The notes: generated from the sequence alone by a model not told the origin. Counted from the stretch's first letter, positions 34,775 through 45,493 are shown. The stretch is DNA of 58,117 bases from Spirulina sp. SIO3F2 (GCA_010672165.1 JAAHHN010000013.1:1-58117), one strand, 5' to 3'. Numbers and translations: made by a program.

Positions 34775-35247
34775 CCGTCAGACTTCTGGTGTTAGCTAAC
34801 GACACGTCCTAAAAGAGGTCGATGTCACAATCTCTGGATTTAGTCCTCTAGCGTTCACCAAAATTGGGGTGTTTGAGGATAGCGACAGAAGGTTTAGATC
34901 TCCAAAAGGTAACCAGGCTAAACTGCATGATATACAAGCTTTTCAAGATCTGAGTTTGATTCTGAAATCTAAATACCGAAGAACAGCTATGATAGTAAAC
35001 AACTGCACTTGGCAAGTAGATTTTAGACTTGAGTCGCAAAACATCAGCGGCTGCTTGCCTGGATTTATTGAGTACAAGTGTTTGATCTCAAGGTAGAGAG
35101 CTAATCACAATTGCTTGTTGGTCACTGCAAGTGATGGTACTTTACAGATAAGCCAGGGAGCGGTAGCTTGAACCTGCATGTTTTGAGATTGCAACTGCGA
35201 TTTTCAAACTTAGACATAGCCCACGAAGATGCAAGAGGACGGTCAGC
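34775..35247. other. Upstream region of hmpF
   Basis: About 470 bases with no gene recognised. GTGT-TAGCTAAC-GACAC near 34788-34805 is a small hairpin. The hmpF promoter should be here, but I cannot point to one. Confidence 0.35.
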
Positions 35248-37029
35248 GTGCTGTATCTCGCAGAAGTTAAGAAGCAAAAGAGCGGCGGCTTGCTCGCCAA
35301 AACATCCACAGAGTTGCGACTCCTAGCTTGTCAACGCAATGATCAAAGCTGGAGTGCAGTTCCTAACGATGAAGTGATTGAGGCGGAGGCGGCTAGCGAT
35401 TTTGAATCTGGTGTCATGGTGGTTGTCAACCTCAACAACAATCGCCAAATTCAAGGAAATCCTGAGTTGGCTGCCTCTCAGATTGTCCGTGATTTGCAGC
35501 GATTCTCTCGCCTTCAAGAAAAAATAAAGGCTCAGGAAGAAGAAATTGAAGGCTGGAAACAATCGTTGACGATGCAGGCTCAAGCTCTTAAGGAGCGAGA
35601 AATGGAGCTTGATGCTGAGCTTGAAGAACTTGATCAACTTCGAGGCGAAGCTGCAGATGATGATGTTGGGGACAATGCAGCTAGTTCTGTGGAGCTTGAG
35701 CAAGCAAAAATTGAAGCCGATCGCATCCGAGAAGAATTTGAACGGAAGAGCCAGGAGTTAGAGCAAGCTTGGGCTCACTTGCGGGGTGAGCAGCAGCGTC
35801 TGAGTGAGCAGCAACAAGCCATTGAGCAAACCGCTCAAACCCAACCCGCTGTTGGTGGCTCCCTAGAGCCACAACAAGCTGAGCGCATTCAGGAGCTAAC
35901 TGATTATCTCACTTCGACTCAGTTACCAGCAGAAGCGCTAATGGCCCAAATGCAAGGACTAAAAGAGCGGTTTGAGGGTCATCATGCCAACTTAAGCCAT
36001 TACACTCAGCAATTAGAAGAGCAGCGTGCTGATGCCCAGCAACAGCAAGTAGCGGTAGATGCCCAGCAGCAGGATTGGGAAAACCAGAACCAAAATTTGC
36101 AGAATACGAAAATTGCCATTGATCAGTCCAAGCAACAAGTTCATGAAGCCCAGTTAGCGCTACAACTTCACAACACCCAAGTTGAGATTTTAGAGCAAGG
36201 CTTGCGTTCAAGCACGACCCTCATTGAGCAGCTATCTGCTTTGACCAGTGGTACAAAAGCTGAAAGTGAAGCAAATGACGCCATTGACGTTTCAGCCCTT
36301 GAGCAAATGCCTATTGAGGAACTACAGGGAATTGTGGACGAATTGCAAAAGGAATATGACCGCAACGCTCGCTTTGTGGCAGATCAAGAAGAAGAACTCA
36401 AACTTCAACGTGAGGCAGTTACTGAGATAGAAGAAAAAATCAAGGATGCCAGTATTTATGATGCTTCTGCACTAGAGCAAGAGTTGGCTGATGAACAAGA
36501 ACAGCGCAAGCTCTTGGATGAAACCCTCATGGGACAACGACGGACGCTTTTGGAGAAGCAAGGTGTGCTGAAACAGCATCTACAGATTCTGCATCACCGT
36601 CAAGGCATTGCTGATGTAAGCGAGTCTGAGGAAATTAACTTAACCCCTATTCTTCAGGATTTGACTCAACAGCAAGCAGAGCAGCAGGAAGTGTTGGCTC
36701 AGTTTGAAGCTGATTTGTCAACTCGCAAAGAGGCCCTACAGATGGCAGAAGCCACGCTTCAAGAGCATTTGAGTGAGTACGATCGTCAGCAGAGTGAGCT
36801 TAAAACTCTAGAAACGAGTTTAAATGAAAGTCGAGCTGCAACTGCATTGTTATGGGGACGGGTGAATTTGTATGAGGAGTTGCTTGAGCAACTGCGTGAG
36901 AGTTGGCAGGAAACGAATCAACAACTTGAGGCGCTTACTGACTTAGTTGAGCAAGCAAAGCAAACCCATGATTACCAGGCTGAAGCGGTTCAGAGTTTGA
37001 ATGATACAGTTGCCGCATTGATGGCCTAG
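35248..37029 (+). CDS. hmpF: Pilus motility taxis protein HmpF
   Basis: 593 residues. It starts with GTG at 35248 (LYLAEVKKQ), with AGAGGA about 10 bases upstream. The N-terminal ~90 residues are a small globular domain (VKKQKSGGLLAKTSTELRLL). The rest is a nearly continuous coiled coil rich in Gln and Glu, ending near YQAEAVQSLNDTVAALM. HmpF is a cyanobacterial protein needed for type IV pilus activity and directed movement in filamentous and some unicellular strains. It is encoded close to, but on the opposite strand from, the pilH-pilI-pilJ operon, consistent with a shared role. Confidence 0.9.
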   Translation: MLYLAEVKKQKSGGLLAKTSTELRLLACQRNDQSWSAVPNDEVIEAEAASDFESGVMVVVNLNNNRQIQGNPELAASQIVRDLQRFSRLQEKIKAQEEEIEGWKQSLTMQAQALKEREMELDAELEELDQLRGEAADDDVGDNAASSVELEQAKIEADRIREEFERKSQELEQAWAHLRGEQQRLSEQQQAIEQTAQTQPAVGGSLEPQQAERIQELTDYLTSTQLPAEALMAQMQGLKERFEGHHANLSHYTQQLEEQRADAQQQQVAVDAQQQDWENQNQNLQNTKIAIDQSKQQVHEAQLALQLHNTQVEILEQGLRSSTTLIEQLSALTSGTKAESEANDAIDVSALEQMPIEELQGIVDELQKEYDRNARFVADQEEELKLQREAVTEIEEKIKDASIYDASALEQELADEQEQRKLLDETLMGQRRTLLEKQGVLKQHLQILHHRQGIADVSESEEINLTPILQDLTQQQAEQQEVLAQFEADLSTRKEALQMAEATLQEHLSEYDRQQSELKTLETSLNESRAATALLWGRVNLYEELLEQLRESWQETNQQLEALTDLVEQAKQTHDYQAEAVQSLNDTVAALMA

Positions 37030-37102
37030 ACCCAACTCATTAAAGTAATTGGTGATTTCGTGTGATGGCTGTTGTTTTTGTGATGTTCCCTCATTTTTGG
37101 TG

Positions 37103-37291
37103 ATGATTAAATCAACAGTAGATTGGCTCCCTTATCTTAAGCAATCCTTAAAGCTGATTGATATTGATGCTGAAGCGATTGATTTAGATGCAGTGGCTGA
37201 GCAGTTTGGCCAAATTGCAGCATTTGCTAACCAGGTCAATACTTTTGCCCTAACTGAGACCCTCGAACCGAGCGCAGGTTTCGAGCCATGA
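37103..37291 (+). CDS. AtzG-like small subunit (DUF4089)
   Basis: 62 residues from ATG 37103 (MIKSTVDWLPYLKQ). It is a small helical DUF4089 protein: LKQSLKLIDIDAEAIDLDAVAEQFGQIAAFANQ. In the cyanuric-acid pathway, AtzG forms a complex with the amidase AtzE and stabilises it. Its stop overlaps the next gene's start (ATGA), typical of translational coupling of two subunits. Confidence 0.8.
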   Translation: MIKSTVDWLPYLKQSLKLIDIDAEAIDLDAVAEQFGQIAAFANQVNTFALTETLEPSAGFEP

Positions 37292-38700
37292 GCACTTCTA
37301 TCGACAGCCTGATTGCTGATGATGGCGTTGCACTAGCCCAAGCCATTCGCCAGCAGATGATCTCAGCGAGTGCAGTGGTGCAGTCTACCCTGACACGCAT
37401 TCAACAATATGATTCTCAACTCAATTGCTTTACTGATGTCTTAGGTGCGCGGGCGATGGCAACTGCTCACCATATCGATCGCACATTGAGCCAACAGGGA
37501 CGGCTGGGAGCCTTATGCGGTGTCCCTTTTGGTGTTAAAGCACTCTTTGATATCGCCGGCCGAGTAACCCTTGCTGGGTCAATCATTAACCGCAATCATG
37601 ACCCTGCTGAAACCGATGCCACCGTAATTGAACGGCTCAAACAAGCGGGGGCAGTACTAGTGGGACCTCTCAATATGGATGAATATGCCTATGGGTTTGT
37701 AACGGAAAATGCCCATTATGGTTCAACGCACAATCCCCATGCCCCTGATCACATCGCGGGTGGTTCGTCTGGCGGCTCAGCAGCAGCCGTAGCTGCGGGC
37801 TTGATCGCCATCAGTCTTGGTACAGATACCAATGGTTCGGTTCGTATCCCAGCGGCTCTCTGTGGTATTTATGGACTTAAACCAACCTACGGACGTTTAC
37901 CCCGGACGGGCGTAACATTGTTGGCCCATAGCCTAGATCATGTGGGAGTTTTGGCCCGCTCAGCACGTGACTTAGCTACTGTTTTTGATTTTTTGCAAGG
38001 ATCCGACCACTGCGATCCCGTTTGTAGTCGACATCCTCCTGATCCGCTACAACCCCAGCTGGGTATTGGTATTCAGGGCTTACGCTTTGCTATTGCTGGG
38101 GGCTATTTTCGGGAAGAGGCGCAAGCTGGAGTGCTCTCAGTTGTGGATGAGTTGGCCCGAGTGCTGGGAACCAATGCTCAAATTATTTTGCCGCAATCGG
38201 AGCGGGCACGGGCAGCCGCAGCGGTTATTACGGCGGTTGAAGGGGCTAAGCAACACTGGCACGACTTACAAATCCGTCCCCAAGATTTTGATCCGGCCAC
38301 GCGCGATCGCTTTTTAGCTGGAGCTTGTGTCCCCACCGCCTGGTATCTCCAAGCCCAGCAGTTTCGACGTTGGTATCGCGATCGTTTGCGAGAGTTGTGG
38401 CAACACGTTGATGTATTGCTTGCCCCGACTACGCCCTTTCCTGCCCCTCGTTTGGGTCAAACAACCATCACAGTGGGTGGGCAGGAGCAGGTCATTCGGG
38501 CTAATTTGGGTCGCTTTACCCAACCCCTCTCCTGTGTTGGTTTGCCCGTACTCTCAGTGCCGATCCAGCGTCCAGGCCAGCTCCCACTCGGGGTACAACT
38601 GATTGCTGCCCCCTATAAAGAATCGGCCTTGTTACGAGTTGCTGCCCATCTAGAAGCCCAGGGGCATATTGCTGCGCCGATCGCTAAGCTGGAAGCATAA
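37288..38700 (+). CDS. AtzE-like amidase (amidase signature family)
   Basis: 470 residues. The amidase-signature Ser-cisSer-Lys triad is intact: Lys in GVPFGVKALFD, cis-Ser in AGGSSGGSAAAVAAG, and the nucleophile in TDTNGSVRIPAALCG. Closest in type to AtzE-family amidohydrolases (1-carboxybiuret hydrolase) rather than GatA, because it is paired with an AtzG-like subunit and no gatB/gatC is near. The substrate in cyanobacteria is unknown. Overlaps the upstream subunit by four bases and the downstream oxidoreductase by one (TAATG). Confidence 0.9.
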   Translation: MSTSIDSLIADDGVALAQAIRQQMISASAVVQSTLTRIQQYDSQLNCFTDVLGARAMATAHHIDRTLSQQGRLGALCGVPFGVKALFDIAGRVTLAGSIINRNHDPAETDATVIERLKQAGAVLVGPLNMDEYAYGFVTENAHYGSTHNPHAPDHIAGGSSGGSAAAVAAGLIAISLGTDTNGSVRIPAALCGIYGLKPTYGRLPRTGVTLLAHSLDHVGVLARSARDLATVFDFLQGSDHCDPVCSRHPPDPLQPQLGIGIQGLRFAIAGGYFREEAQAGVLSVVDELARVLGTNAQIILPQSERARAAAAVITAVEGAKQHWHDLQIRPQDFDPATRDRFLAGACVPTAWYLQAQQFRRWYRDRLRELWQHVDVLLAPTTPFPAPRLGQTTITVGGQEQVIRANLGRFTQPLSCVGLPVLSVPIQRPGQLPLGVQLIAAPYKESALLRVAAHLEAQGHIAAPIAKLEA

Positions 38701-39869
38701 TGCCGGATTGGTTGGTCATTGGGGGAGGAATCACGGGCGCAGCTTTAGCCTATGAACTGGTGCACCAGGGCTTCAGCGTGGCCCTAATTGACTCCGAAAC
38801 ACCTGAACTGACTGCCACCGACTGTAGTTACGGCGGGCTGGCCCATTGGGCAGGTACAACACCCCTAATGCGGCAACTGTGTCAGGACGGCCTAACGCAA
38901 TATCGCCACCTGACGGACGAACTCACTGCGGAGACAGGATTTCGGGAAACCCAACTGCTATTGACGATCCCGATAGGGGCTGAGCCAGCCGCGATCGCAG
39001 CGCAGTATGAGCGATTTGCTATCGCACCACACCTTTTATCTCCCCAGCAAGCACAAGAGCTCGAACCCATTCTCAATCCTGATGCGATCGCAGCAGCCCT
39101 TAGATTGCCCCATGCGCATATGCATCCAACCCAAACCTGTCAGGCCTATTTACAGGCGTTTAAGCGCCAGGGTGGGCGAATTGTGCGCGATCATGTACAG
39201 CAGTGGCTGCAAAAAAGAGGGCGCATTGTGGGGGTACAAACACCCACTCAGCACTATCAAAGTGATCGCGTTGTGCTCTGTGCTGGCGGCTGGAGCCGGG
39301 GTTTATTAACACAACTGGGTCTATCACCTTCAATCTACTTCACCCATGCCGAAATCCTCGAAGGCATTGCCCCACCAGGAACAGTGCAGGGTATGATTAT
39401 GCCAGCTCAACTCCAGCGTTTGGCCCTTGAACAAGCCGCAACCCAGCCTGAGCAACAAGCGTATTGGCAAGAACCTGGACAGCAACTTGCGCCCTCGATT
39501 TTGGATTTGGGTCTTGTGCAATTTGCCGATGGCACAGTCCGCTTGGGGCAGATTAGTCGCACTCTGAGTGATCTAGATGCTCCCATCGATGCTCCAGCCA
39601 GTGCTCACCGCCTCCGTCAAGCTGCTGCTGAGCTGTTCCCTGCCTTAGACACGACGAACTATCGATGGCGACATTGTCTTGTGGCCTTCCCCACCCAACC
39701 GTTTCTACCTGTGGGGGCTATCCCCACTCAGCCAAGTCTGCACCTTTTTAGTGGATTTGGTAATGCGTTGTTGTTAACGCCCCCTCTCGCGCGGCATTTT
39801 GCCGCTTGGGCGGCTCAAGGACATGATCCGGTAATGGCGGCATTACAGACAGATCTGAAAATTCCCTAA
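38700..39869 (+). CDS. FAD-dependent oxidoreductase (DAO/glycine-oxidase-like)
   Basis: 389 residues. The dinucleotide-binding motif is at the N-terminus (WLVIGGGITGAALAYEL). DAO-family features follow: YGGLAHWAG, an FAD strand VVLCAGGWSRGLL, and a C-terminal FSGFGNALLLTPPLA. Likely oxidises an amine or amino acid, making H2O2 or passing electrons on. Its start overlaps the amidase stop (TAATG), so the three genes form one operon. A joint pathway (amide hydrolysis then amine oxidation) is inference. Confidence 0.87.
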   Translation: MPDWLVIGGGITGAALAYELVHQGFSVALIDSETPELTATDCSYGGLAHWAGTTPLMRQLCQDGLTQYRHLTDELTAETGFRETQLLLTIPIGAEPAAIAAQYERFAIAPHLLSPQQAQELEPILNPDAIAAALRLPHAHMHPTQTCQAYLQAFKRQGGRIVRDHVQQWLQKRGRIVGVQTPTQHYQSDRVVLCAGGWSRGLLTQLGLSPSIYFTHAEILEGIAPPGTVQGMIMPAQLQRLALEQAATQPEQQAYWQEPGQQLAPSILDLGLVQFADGTVRLGQISRTLSDLDAPIDAPASAHRLRQAAAELFPALDTTNYRWRHCLVAFPTQPFLPVGAIPTQPSLHLFSGFGNALLLTPPLARHFAAWAAQGHDPVMAALQTDLKIP

Positions 39870-39945
39870 ATATCTGGGCTGGCAGCAGGAAACGATCCGC
39901 TTTAATAGGAATACACAATCCAACAGCGGAGATTCAAAAAACATC

Positions 39946-40260
39946 ATGCTCTACCACGTCGATTTTGAGGTGCAATATGCGGCGGACATGACTCAGCAGG
40001 AACTCTTGAGCATTTGGTCTCAAGATGCGGAGGCGCTTTTGGGCGCGAAGGCCGATGGCATTGTGGTGGAGGTGTGGAAATGTGTGGGTCAGCGGCGAGT
40101 GATTGCGATTTTGGAGGTGGATTCACCCGCGATGCTGGATCAGATTGTGTTGGATTTGCCGTTGATGAAGGCGATCGGCCAGCATGTGACGATGACGGTG
40201 ACGCTGTTGCGACCCTATGGGGAGTTTGCGGAGGATATTAAAGCACGGTTGAAGGCTTGA
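39946..40260 (+). CDS. Muconolactone delta-isomerase family protein
   Basis: 104 residues matching the small ferredoxin-like MIase fold: MLYHVDFEV, then RVIAILEVDSPAMLDQIVLDLPLM. The family includes muconolactone isomerase, but most members outside aromatic degradation have no known substrate and no catechol pathway is visible here. GC-rich third positions. The 3' end overlaps the convergent hydrolase gene by 23 bases. Confidence 0.8.
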   Translation: MLYHVDFEVQYAADMTQQELLSIWSQDAEALLGAKADGIVVEVWKCVGQRRVIAILEVDSPAMLDQIVLDLPLMKAIGQHVTMTVTLLRPYGEFAEDIKARLKA

Positions 40261-41110
40261 TGGAAGGAAAACCACAAAACGTGGCTAGCACTTGTTGATA
40301 GGCTAATGGTGCTTCTAACATCGGAAAATGCCCCGTGCGAGGAATTTCCTGATAATCGATATAGAGATTGAGACAAGCCGCAGCGCGACCCAGACGAGGG
40401 GGAATGATTTGATCCGCTTGGCCTGCAATCAACAGCGTTGGCATTTGTAAATTAGCAAAATGTCCTGGCATCTCGATCGCAGCCTGCTCACTCACGGCTG
40501 TCCGAATCGTCGCTGTAGCCGCTGCCCCCTGAGCCATAAGGTAATCTTCCAGGAATGGCTTACTCATCGCACTTGGCAGCGGCCGATACAAAAAACGTGC
40601 CATGAAGAGGTGCTCCGCTAGAGGAACCTGTTGCATCCAGTCAAAGCGTAACCGCACCACCTGCGCCCCAGCCCAATGGAAGGCCTTGAACGTCAAAGGG
40701 TTGTAGGCAAAGATGCCACTACAAGTCAGCAACAGCCGTTCCACTCGCTCTGGGTAGCGACTGGCAAAGACTGTAGCGATCGAAGCGCCGAGCGAATGAC
40801 CCATTAGCCAAACCCGTTCAAGTTCGAGCCCATCCAGCAGCGCCAACAAATCCTCTGCATAATCATCAAGGGTGTAGGTAAACGCTGAATCAGGGTTGTG
40901 CTGGGGTGAGCGTCCAAACCCACGCAGGTCGTAGAGCAAGCAGTCAAAATGGGTAGCCAGAAATTGGGCAGTTTGCTCCCAATATCGCGCTGAGCCCCCC
41001 CAGCCATGCACAAATACCATAACTGGCCGGGGTGAAGCGGTGACATTAGATGTGCGAACCCACTGAATGTAATGTGTTGCCCCCCGCACAATAACCGTTG
41101 GAGAATCCAC
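40238..41110 (-). CDS. Alpha/beta hydrolase
   Basis: 290 residues from GTG 41110, which shares one base with the clpX stop (TAGTG). A longer frame into clpX is less likely. Hydrolase features: oxyanion HGWGGSARYW, nucleophile Ser in LMGHSLGAS, acid Asp in IAGQADQIIPP and catalytic His in RTGHFPMLEAP. Likely a cytoplasmic esterase or similar; substrate unknown. The coupled position behind clpX suggests co-expression with the Clp protease genes. Confidence 0.85.
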   Translation of the reverse strand: MDSPTVIVRGATHYIQWVRTSNVTASPRPVMVFVHGWGGSARYWEQTAQFLATHFDCLLYDLRGFGRSPQHNPDSAFTYTLDDYAEDLLALLDGLELERVWLMGHSLGASIATVFASRYPERVERLLLTCSGIFAYNPLTFKAFHWAGAQVVRLRFDWMQQVPLAEHLFMARFLYRPLPSAMSKPFLEDYLMAQGAAATATIRTAVSEQAAIEMPGHFANLQMPTLLIAGQADQIIPPRLGRAAACLNLYIDYQEIPRTGHFPMLEAPLAYQQVLATFCGFPSIKPSTVL

Positions 41111-42456
41111 TAGGCTGATTCTGGCTTCAGGAGGGTCGAGGGATGCATAATCAGCTCGGCTGTGGAGCGTTTTTCTACCATCTCTGGTGTAATCACACAA
41201 CGGTTTACATCCTTCCGCGAGGGCAGCTCATACATCACATCCAACATCAGCTCTTCAACAATGCCACGCAAAGCCCGTGCTCCGGTCTTCCGGCGATAGG
41301 CCTCCCTGGCGATCGCTCGAATTGAAGCCGTGTCAAATTCAAGTTGCACATTATCCATATGCAGCAACTTCTGATACTGCTTTACCAAGGCGTTACGCGG
41401 TTGAGTCAGAATGGCCACCAAGGCTTCTTCATCCAGAGGATTAAGGGTTGCTGTCACCGGAACCCGACCGATGAACTCAGGAATTAAGCCGAACTTTACT
41501 AGATCACCCGGTTCAAGTTGCAACAAGATATCGGCTGTGCGCTGTTCCTTAGATGGCGTTTCACCAGAGCGAACAAAACCCATTGATTTCTTGCCAATGC
41601 GTCGCTCAATCACCTTCTCAAGACCCACAAAGGCCCCACCGCAGATAAAGAGGATGTTGCTGGTATCAATTTGAATACAGTCCTGATAAGGGTGCTTGCG
41701 ACCTCCTTGGGGGGGAACATTTGCAACTGTTCCTTCAAGCATCTTTAGCAATGCTTGCTGAACCCCTTCTCCTGAGACATCCCGGGTAATGGAAGGATTT
41801 TCACTTTTGCGAGCGATCTTATCAATTTCGTCGATGTAGATAATCCCCCGCTGGGCTTCCTCAACATCGAGATCGGCCACTTGGAGCAGACGCAATAAAA
41901 TATTCTCCACATCTTCACCAACATACCCTGCCTCGGTGAGGGTCGTGGCATCAGCGACAGCAAAGGGAACGTCAAGAACCTTGGCTAGGGTTTGGGCGAG
42001 TAAAGTCTTACCAGAACCAGTAGGGCCAATAAGCAAAATGTTGGACTTTTGCAACTCAACCGCGTCTTCACCTGACGTTTTCAAGCCCCCCGGCCGGTGG
42101 TTGGCAAAGCTGAGGCGTTTGTAATGGTTATAGACTGCCACTGAAAGTACCTTTTTTGCTTCATCTTGCCCAATTACATGCTCATCAAGATAACTCTTGA
42201 GTTCAGTGGGTTTGGGGATTTGAGTAAAGCTTAACCGTTCAGCAGGCGATCGCCGCTTAGGCGGATGTTCATCAGGATGGGTGACGGGCTGGGCGATCGG
42301 CCCTGATGAATCAATCAGTTCTTCATCCAGAATTTCATTGCACAGCTCAACACATTCATCACAAATGTAGACCCCTGGGCCAGCAATAAGCTTCCGCACT
42401 TGCTCCTGGGACTTGCCGCAGAACGAACATTTGAGATGGGAGTCATACTTCGGCAT
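41110..42456 (-). CDS. clpX: ClpX, ATP-dependent unfoldase of ClpXP
   Basis: 448 residues. An N-terminal zinc-binding domain (CSFCGKSQ...CDECVELC) recognises substrates. The AAA+ module has Walker A GPTGSGKT, Walker [10 protein letters not shown], the pore loop [10 protein letters not shown] and sensor regions. The IGF-type loop that docks on ClpP is GKKSMGF, the position and neighbourhood expected from other ClpX. It unfolds tagged proteins and feeds them to ClpP, encoded just upstream with only 10 bases between. Confidence 0.97.
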   Translation of the reverse strand: MPKYDSHLKCSFCGKSQEQVRKLIAGPGVYICDECVELCNEILDEELIDSSGPIAQPVTHPDEHPPKRRSPAERLSFTQIPKPTELKSYLDEHVIGQDEAKKVLSVAVYNHYKRLSFANHRPGGLKTSGEDAVELQKSNILLIGPTGSGKTLLAQTLAKVLDVPFAVADATTLTEAGYVGEDVENILLRLLQVADLDVEEAQRGIIYIDEIDKIARKSENPSITRDVSGEGVQQALLKMLEGTVANVPPQGGRKHPYQDCIQIDTSNILFICGGAFVGLEKVIERRIGKKSMGFVRSGETPSKEQRTADILLQLEPGDLVKFGLIPEFIGRVPVTATLNPLDEEALVAILTQPRNALVKQYQKLLHMDNVQLEFDTASIRAIAREAYRRKTGARALRGIVEELMLDVMYELPSRKDVNRCVITPEMVEKRSTAELIMHPSTLLKPESA

Positions 42457-42466
42457 AAAGACCTCG

Positions 42467-43156
42467 TTACTGGATGGCAGTCATGGACACCTGAATATCA
42501 GGCAGACCGGGTTTGAGAATTACTTGATCGATCAGACCATATTCAACCGCTTCGGAGGCAGACATATAAAAGTCTCGTTCGGTATCAGTTGTGATTTTCT
42601 CAAGAGATTGTCCGGTATGGTCTGCCAAAAGCTGATTGAGCTGTTGCTTAATATAGAGGATTTCTTGGGCTTGAATTTCAATATCAACGGCTTGGCCCTG
42701 CGCACCACCGAGGGGTTGGTGAATCATGATACGTGAGCTCGGTAACGACATGCGTTTACCCTTTTCACCTCCCGAGAGCAAAAATGCCCCCATACTAGCG
42801 GCTAGACCATAACAGATCGTTGCAACCTGTGGACGAATCTGCTGCATCGTGTCATAGATGGCCATCCCCGCATAGACTGAGCCGCCGGGTGAATTAATGT
42901 AGAGCTGAATATCTTTTTCAGGGTCTTCTGCGTCTAAAACCAGCAGTTGGGCAACAACTGAGTCCGCGACTTTATCATCAATGGCATCGGCAAGGAACAC
43001 AATCCGTTCCCGGAGCAAGCGGGAGTAGATATCTAGCGCCCGTTCCCCCATGCCTGACTGCTCAATCACCATAGGAACAACTGCTTGAGATTGGGAAGAA
43101 AGGGGATGCCCAGTCTGACTGTGTGGTGAGTAATGGTGAGATTGGGAGTTGATCAT
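42467..43156 (-). CDS. clpP: ClpP protease subunit
   Basis: 229 residues, tetradecameric serine protease. The catalytic triad is S121 (GLAASMGAF), H146 (IMIHQPLGG) and D195 (TERDFYMS). The N-terminus is about 25 residues longer than the canonical start near [12 protein letters not shown], so a shorter form from Met 43072 is possible, or it has a propeptide. It precedes clpX in the same operon. Cyanobacteria have several clpP paralogues; the one next to clpX is the usual ClpX partner (clpP2 type). Confidence 0.96.
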   Translation of the reverse strand: MINSQSHHYSPHSQTGHPLSSQSQAVVPMVIEQSGMGERALDIYSRLLRERIVFLADAIDDKVADSVVAQLLVLDAEDPEKDIQLYINSPGGSVYAGMAIYDTMQQIRPQVATICYGLAASMGAFLLSGGEKGKRMSLPSSRIMIHQPLGGAQGQAVDIEIQAQEILYIKQQLNQLLADHTGQSLEKITTDTERDFYMSASEAVEYGLIDQVILKPGLPDIQVSMTAIQ

Positions 43157-43769
43157 TACAATGAGCGTTATAAATATTTGGCAGTTATTTTGATAATCCA
43201 GAGGAGATTCAGACAGGTGGTTGAATTGATGGATAACTCAAAATGTAAAGTTGGTCGTATGGATTTTTAGAGCAGTAAGACACAATGCAATTCGCCTACC
43301 ATTATGCCTTATGTCTTCAATGGTGAGGGGGAATTCTGCTGGAAAAGCTCTGTTTCTCAAAAAAACGGGTTTGTATTGCCCCTGAAATATATTGTTCCGC
43401 TGGGTAGCTTCAGCAAAACGCCTCCCACTATTAAGTCTGAGAGGCGATCGCCATTAATTAGTCAGATAGATTAAAATCCTACCGCGACATAAACCTTGGC
43501 TAATGTTGGGATCTGGCGTTTTTTGCATGGGTTAGGGCCCCTGCGACTACCCTGGCAGGATCTGAAACCAGCACGATGGGATTGCTCCTACGGAGGATTC
43601 TGAAAGCTACACGTTTCAACCTGGTTTTGGTTTAATCTTGAGTCATTGGTGGAAATCTCAGAATTCCTGAAATCTCAAATCCGATATGTATTCCCACCTG
43701 ACTCAATCCTTATTCTTTATACCGCACCGTACTAGTAGTGTTGCAATGATACAGAAGGTTAGCGATTAG
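43157..43769. other. Gene-free interval between tig and clpP
   Basis: About 610 bases on the leftward tig-clpP-clpX string. No frame of note, no RNA recognised. It should hold a separate clpP promoter, since the gap is large. Confidence 0.4.
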
Positions 43770-45206
43770 CTATTCCTCATCGCTTTCGGTTTCTGGTGTT
43801 TCAGATGCTGTTGCTTCAACATCTGTGGCCGCTACATCAATAACTTGGTCAGTGCTGTTCTCTCCTGACTCAGTTGACTCTGCCTCTTCCAAGCTGCCCT
43901 CAGGAACCAGCTCAATTGTGAGATTTTCCCGTAGCCAAGCCAAGGATTGTTCCTCAAGTAGCTCATCACTGACAAATTGCTTGACCCGTTCAGGATCGAG
44001 TTTTTGGTCGGAGAGTTGCTCATAGATTTTGGCAGTGCGTTCGGCAAGTTGCTCGGCATCGGGTTCAATCGACTGCTGCTTAGCCACTTCCTTAAGGGCG
44101 AGATCGGTTTTGATGCGTTCAATTGCTTCAGGGCGGGCTTCAGCTTTGATTTTTTGAGCGGCTTCCTTGTCGATTTGACTGGGGTCAAGACCGTAACGCT
44201 CCAGTTCGGCCAGGGTTTGCTGAATCATCAAGTTGCTTTCCCGGTCGATGAGGGTTTCAGGAATCTCCACATCAACAACGGTCAGAATTTGCTTGGCGAT
44301 CGCGTTTTCTATTGCTGCGTTCGTGGTATCTTTGGCTTGCGTTTGGTATTTTTGCTCAATGTCTGTTCGCAACTCGGCCAAGGTCTCAAATTCACTAATT
44401 TCCTCGGCAAAATCATCATCGAGTTCAGGGAGTTCTTTCTCCTTGATCTCACCGATCGTTACCGTAAAGTTGGCTGACTGCCCCGCGAGATCCTCCCGGG
44501 CATAATCTTCAGGAAACTGAACCGGAATTTCTTTGGTCTCGGCGATCGCCATTCCCTCAATTCCTTGAATCAAATCCTCCAGGAATTTGCCGGATTCGAG
44601 CTCTAATTCAAAATCCGTTGCTTCAGCCCCTTCAATGATGTCCCCAGGTTCACCTGAATCGCTCACCAGACGTCCGGTGTAGTTGAGCACAACTACATCC
44701 CCACGCTGGGCAGGGCGTTCTTCTACAGGGACAAGGGTCGCCAGCCGTGACTGCTGCCCAGCTAAATAATCTTCAACTTGTTGGGGGTCATAACTGCTTT
44801 CCTCCGCTTTGATGACAAGACTTTGATAATCGCCAAGTTGCACCGTTGGTGATACGTCCATCGTGACAGCGAAGTTCAGGATCTTGCCAGGCTGATAGCC
44901 TTTGAGCAACTCATCAATTTGCGGCTCAAGCTGGTAGTTGCCCAGTGTGTCAACCTCCTCTTGCTTCGTGGCTTGATTAATACTATCTTGCACCAAGGTT
45001 TCTAAAGACTCTGCCCGGATACGCTCGGGGCCAACCCGCTGTAGCAACACCTGACGGGGCACTTTTCCTTTCCGAAACCCAGGGATGCGCAGGTTTTTAG
45101 AGAGATCCCGCACCACCTTCTCATAAGCTTTCTTCGTCGCCTCAGCAGGGACTTCTATGGATAAGGCAATCTGGCTGTTGGGGCGTTTTTCCTGGGTAAC
45201 TTTCAT
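43770..45206 (-). CDS. tig: Trigger factor
   Basis: 478 residues, the ribosome-bound chaperone. The N-terminal domain has the ribosome-docking motif GFRKGKVPRQVL. The middle FKBP-type PPIase domain covers about 165-245 (RGDVVVLNYTGRLV ... FPEDYAREDLAGQ), and the helical C-terminal domain follows. The tail after about residue 435 is acidic and Ser/Thr-rich (ESGENSTDQ...ESDEE), typical of cyanobacterial forms. First gene of the tig-clpP-clpX string. Confidence 0.96.
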   Translation of the reverse strand: MKVTQEKRPNSQIALSIEVPAEATKKAYEKVVRDLSKNLRIPGFRKGKVPRQVLLQRVGPERIRAESLETLVQDSINQATKQEEVDTLGNYQLEPQIDELLKGYQPGKILNFAVTMDVSPTVQLGDYQSLVIKAEESSYDPQQVEDYLAGQQSRLATLVPVEERPAQRGDVVVLNYTGRLVSDSGEPGDIIEGAEATDFELELESGKFLEDLIQGIEGMAIAETKEIPVQFPEDYAREDLAGQSANFTVTIGEIKEKELPELDDDFAEEISEFETLAELRTDIEQKYQTQAKDTTNAAIENAIAKQILTVVDVEIPETLIDRESNLMIQQTLAELERYGLDPSQIDKEAAQKIKAEARPEAIERIKTDLALKEVAKQQSIEPDAEQLAERTAKIYEQLSDQKLDPERVKQFVSDELLEEQSLAWLRENLTIELVPEGSLEEAESTESGENSTDQVIDVAATDVEATASETPETESDEE

Positions 45207-45493
45207 GAATTAATTCTGACAAGCGAAGGTGAGGCATTGCCGAATTTGGCAAACCTATCCGATAATAATACATTCGCGGTCAAGTAAAACTCTCAGTGTC
45301 TAAAATTCCGTTGGGCAAAGCTGACGATGAGAACACTACTATAGGTTGTAGTGTTTATGATTACTGACCCGCAAAAAATTCCCTAAATATCCGGTTCACT
45401 TCGACACCTCAGGCGATCGCATCTTTATCCCCTGCTACACACTTTTCAGATTCGCAGTTTAATTCCTATATACATTCGGAGGACTTTTTAATT

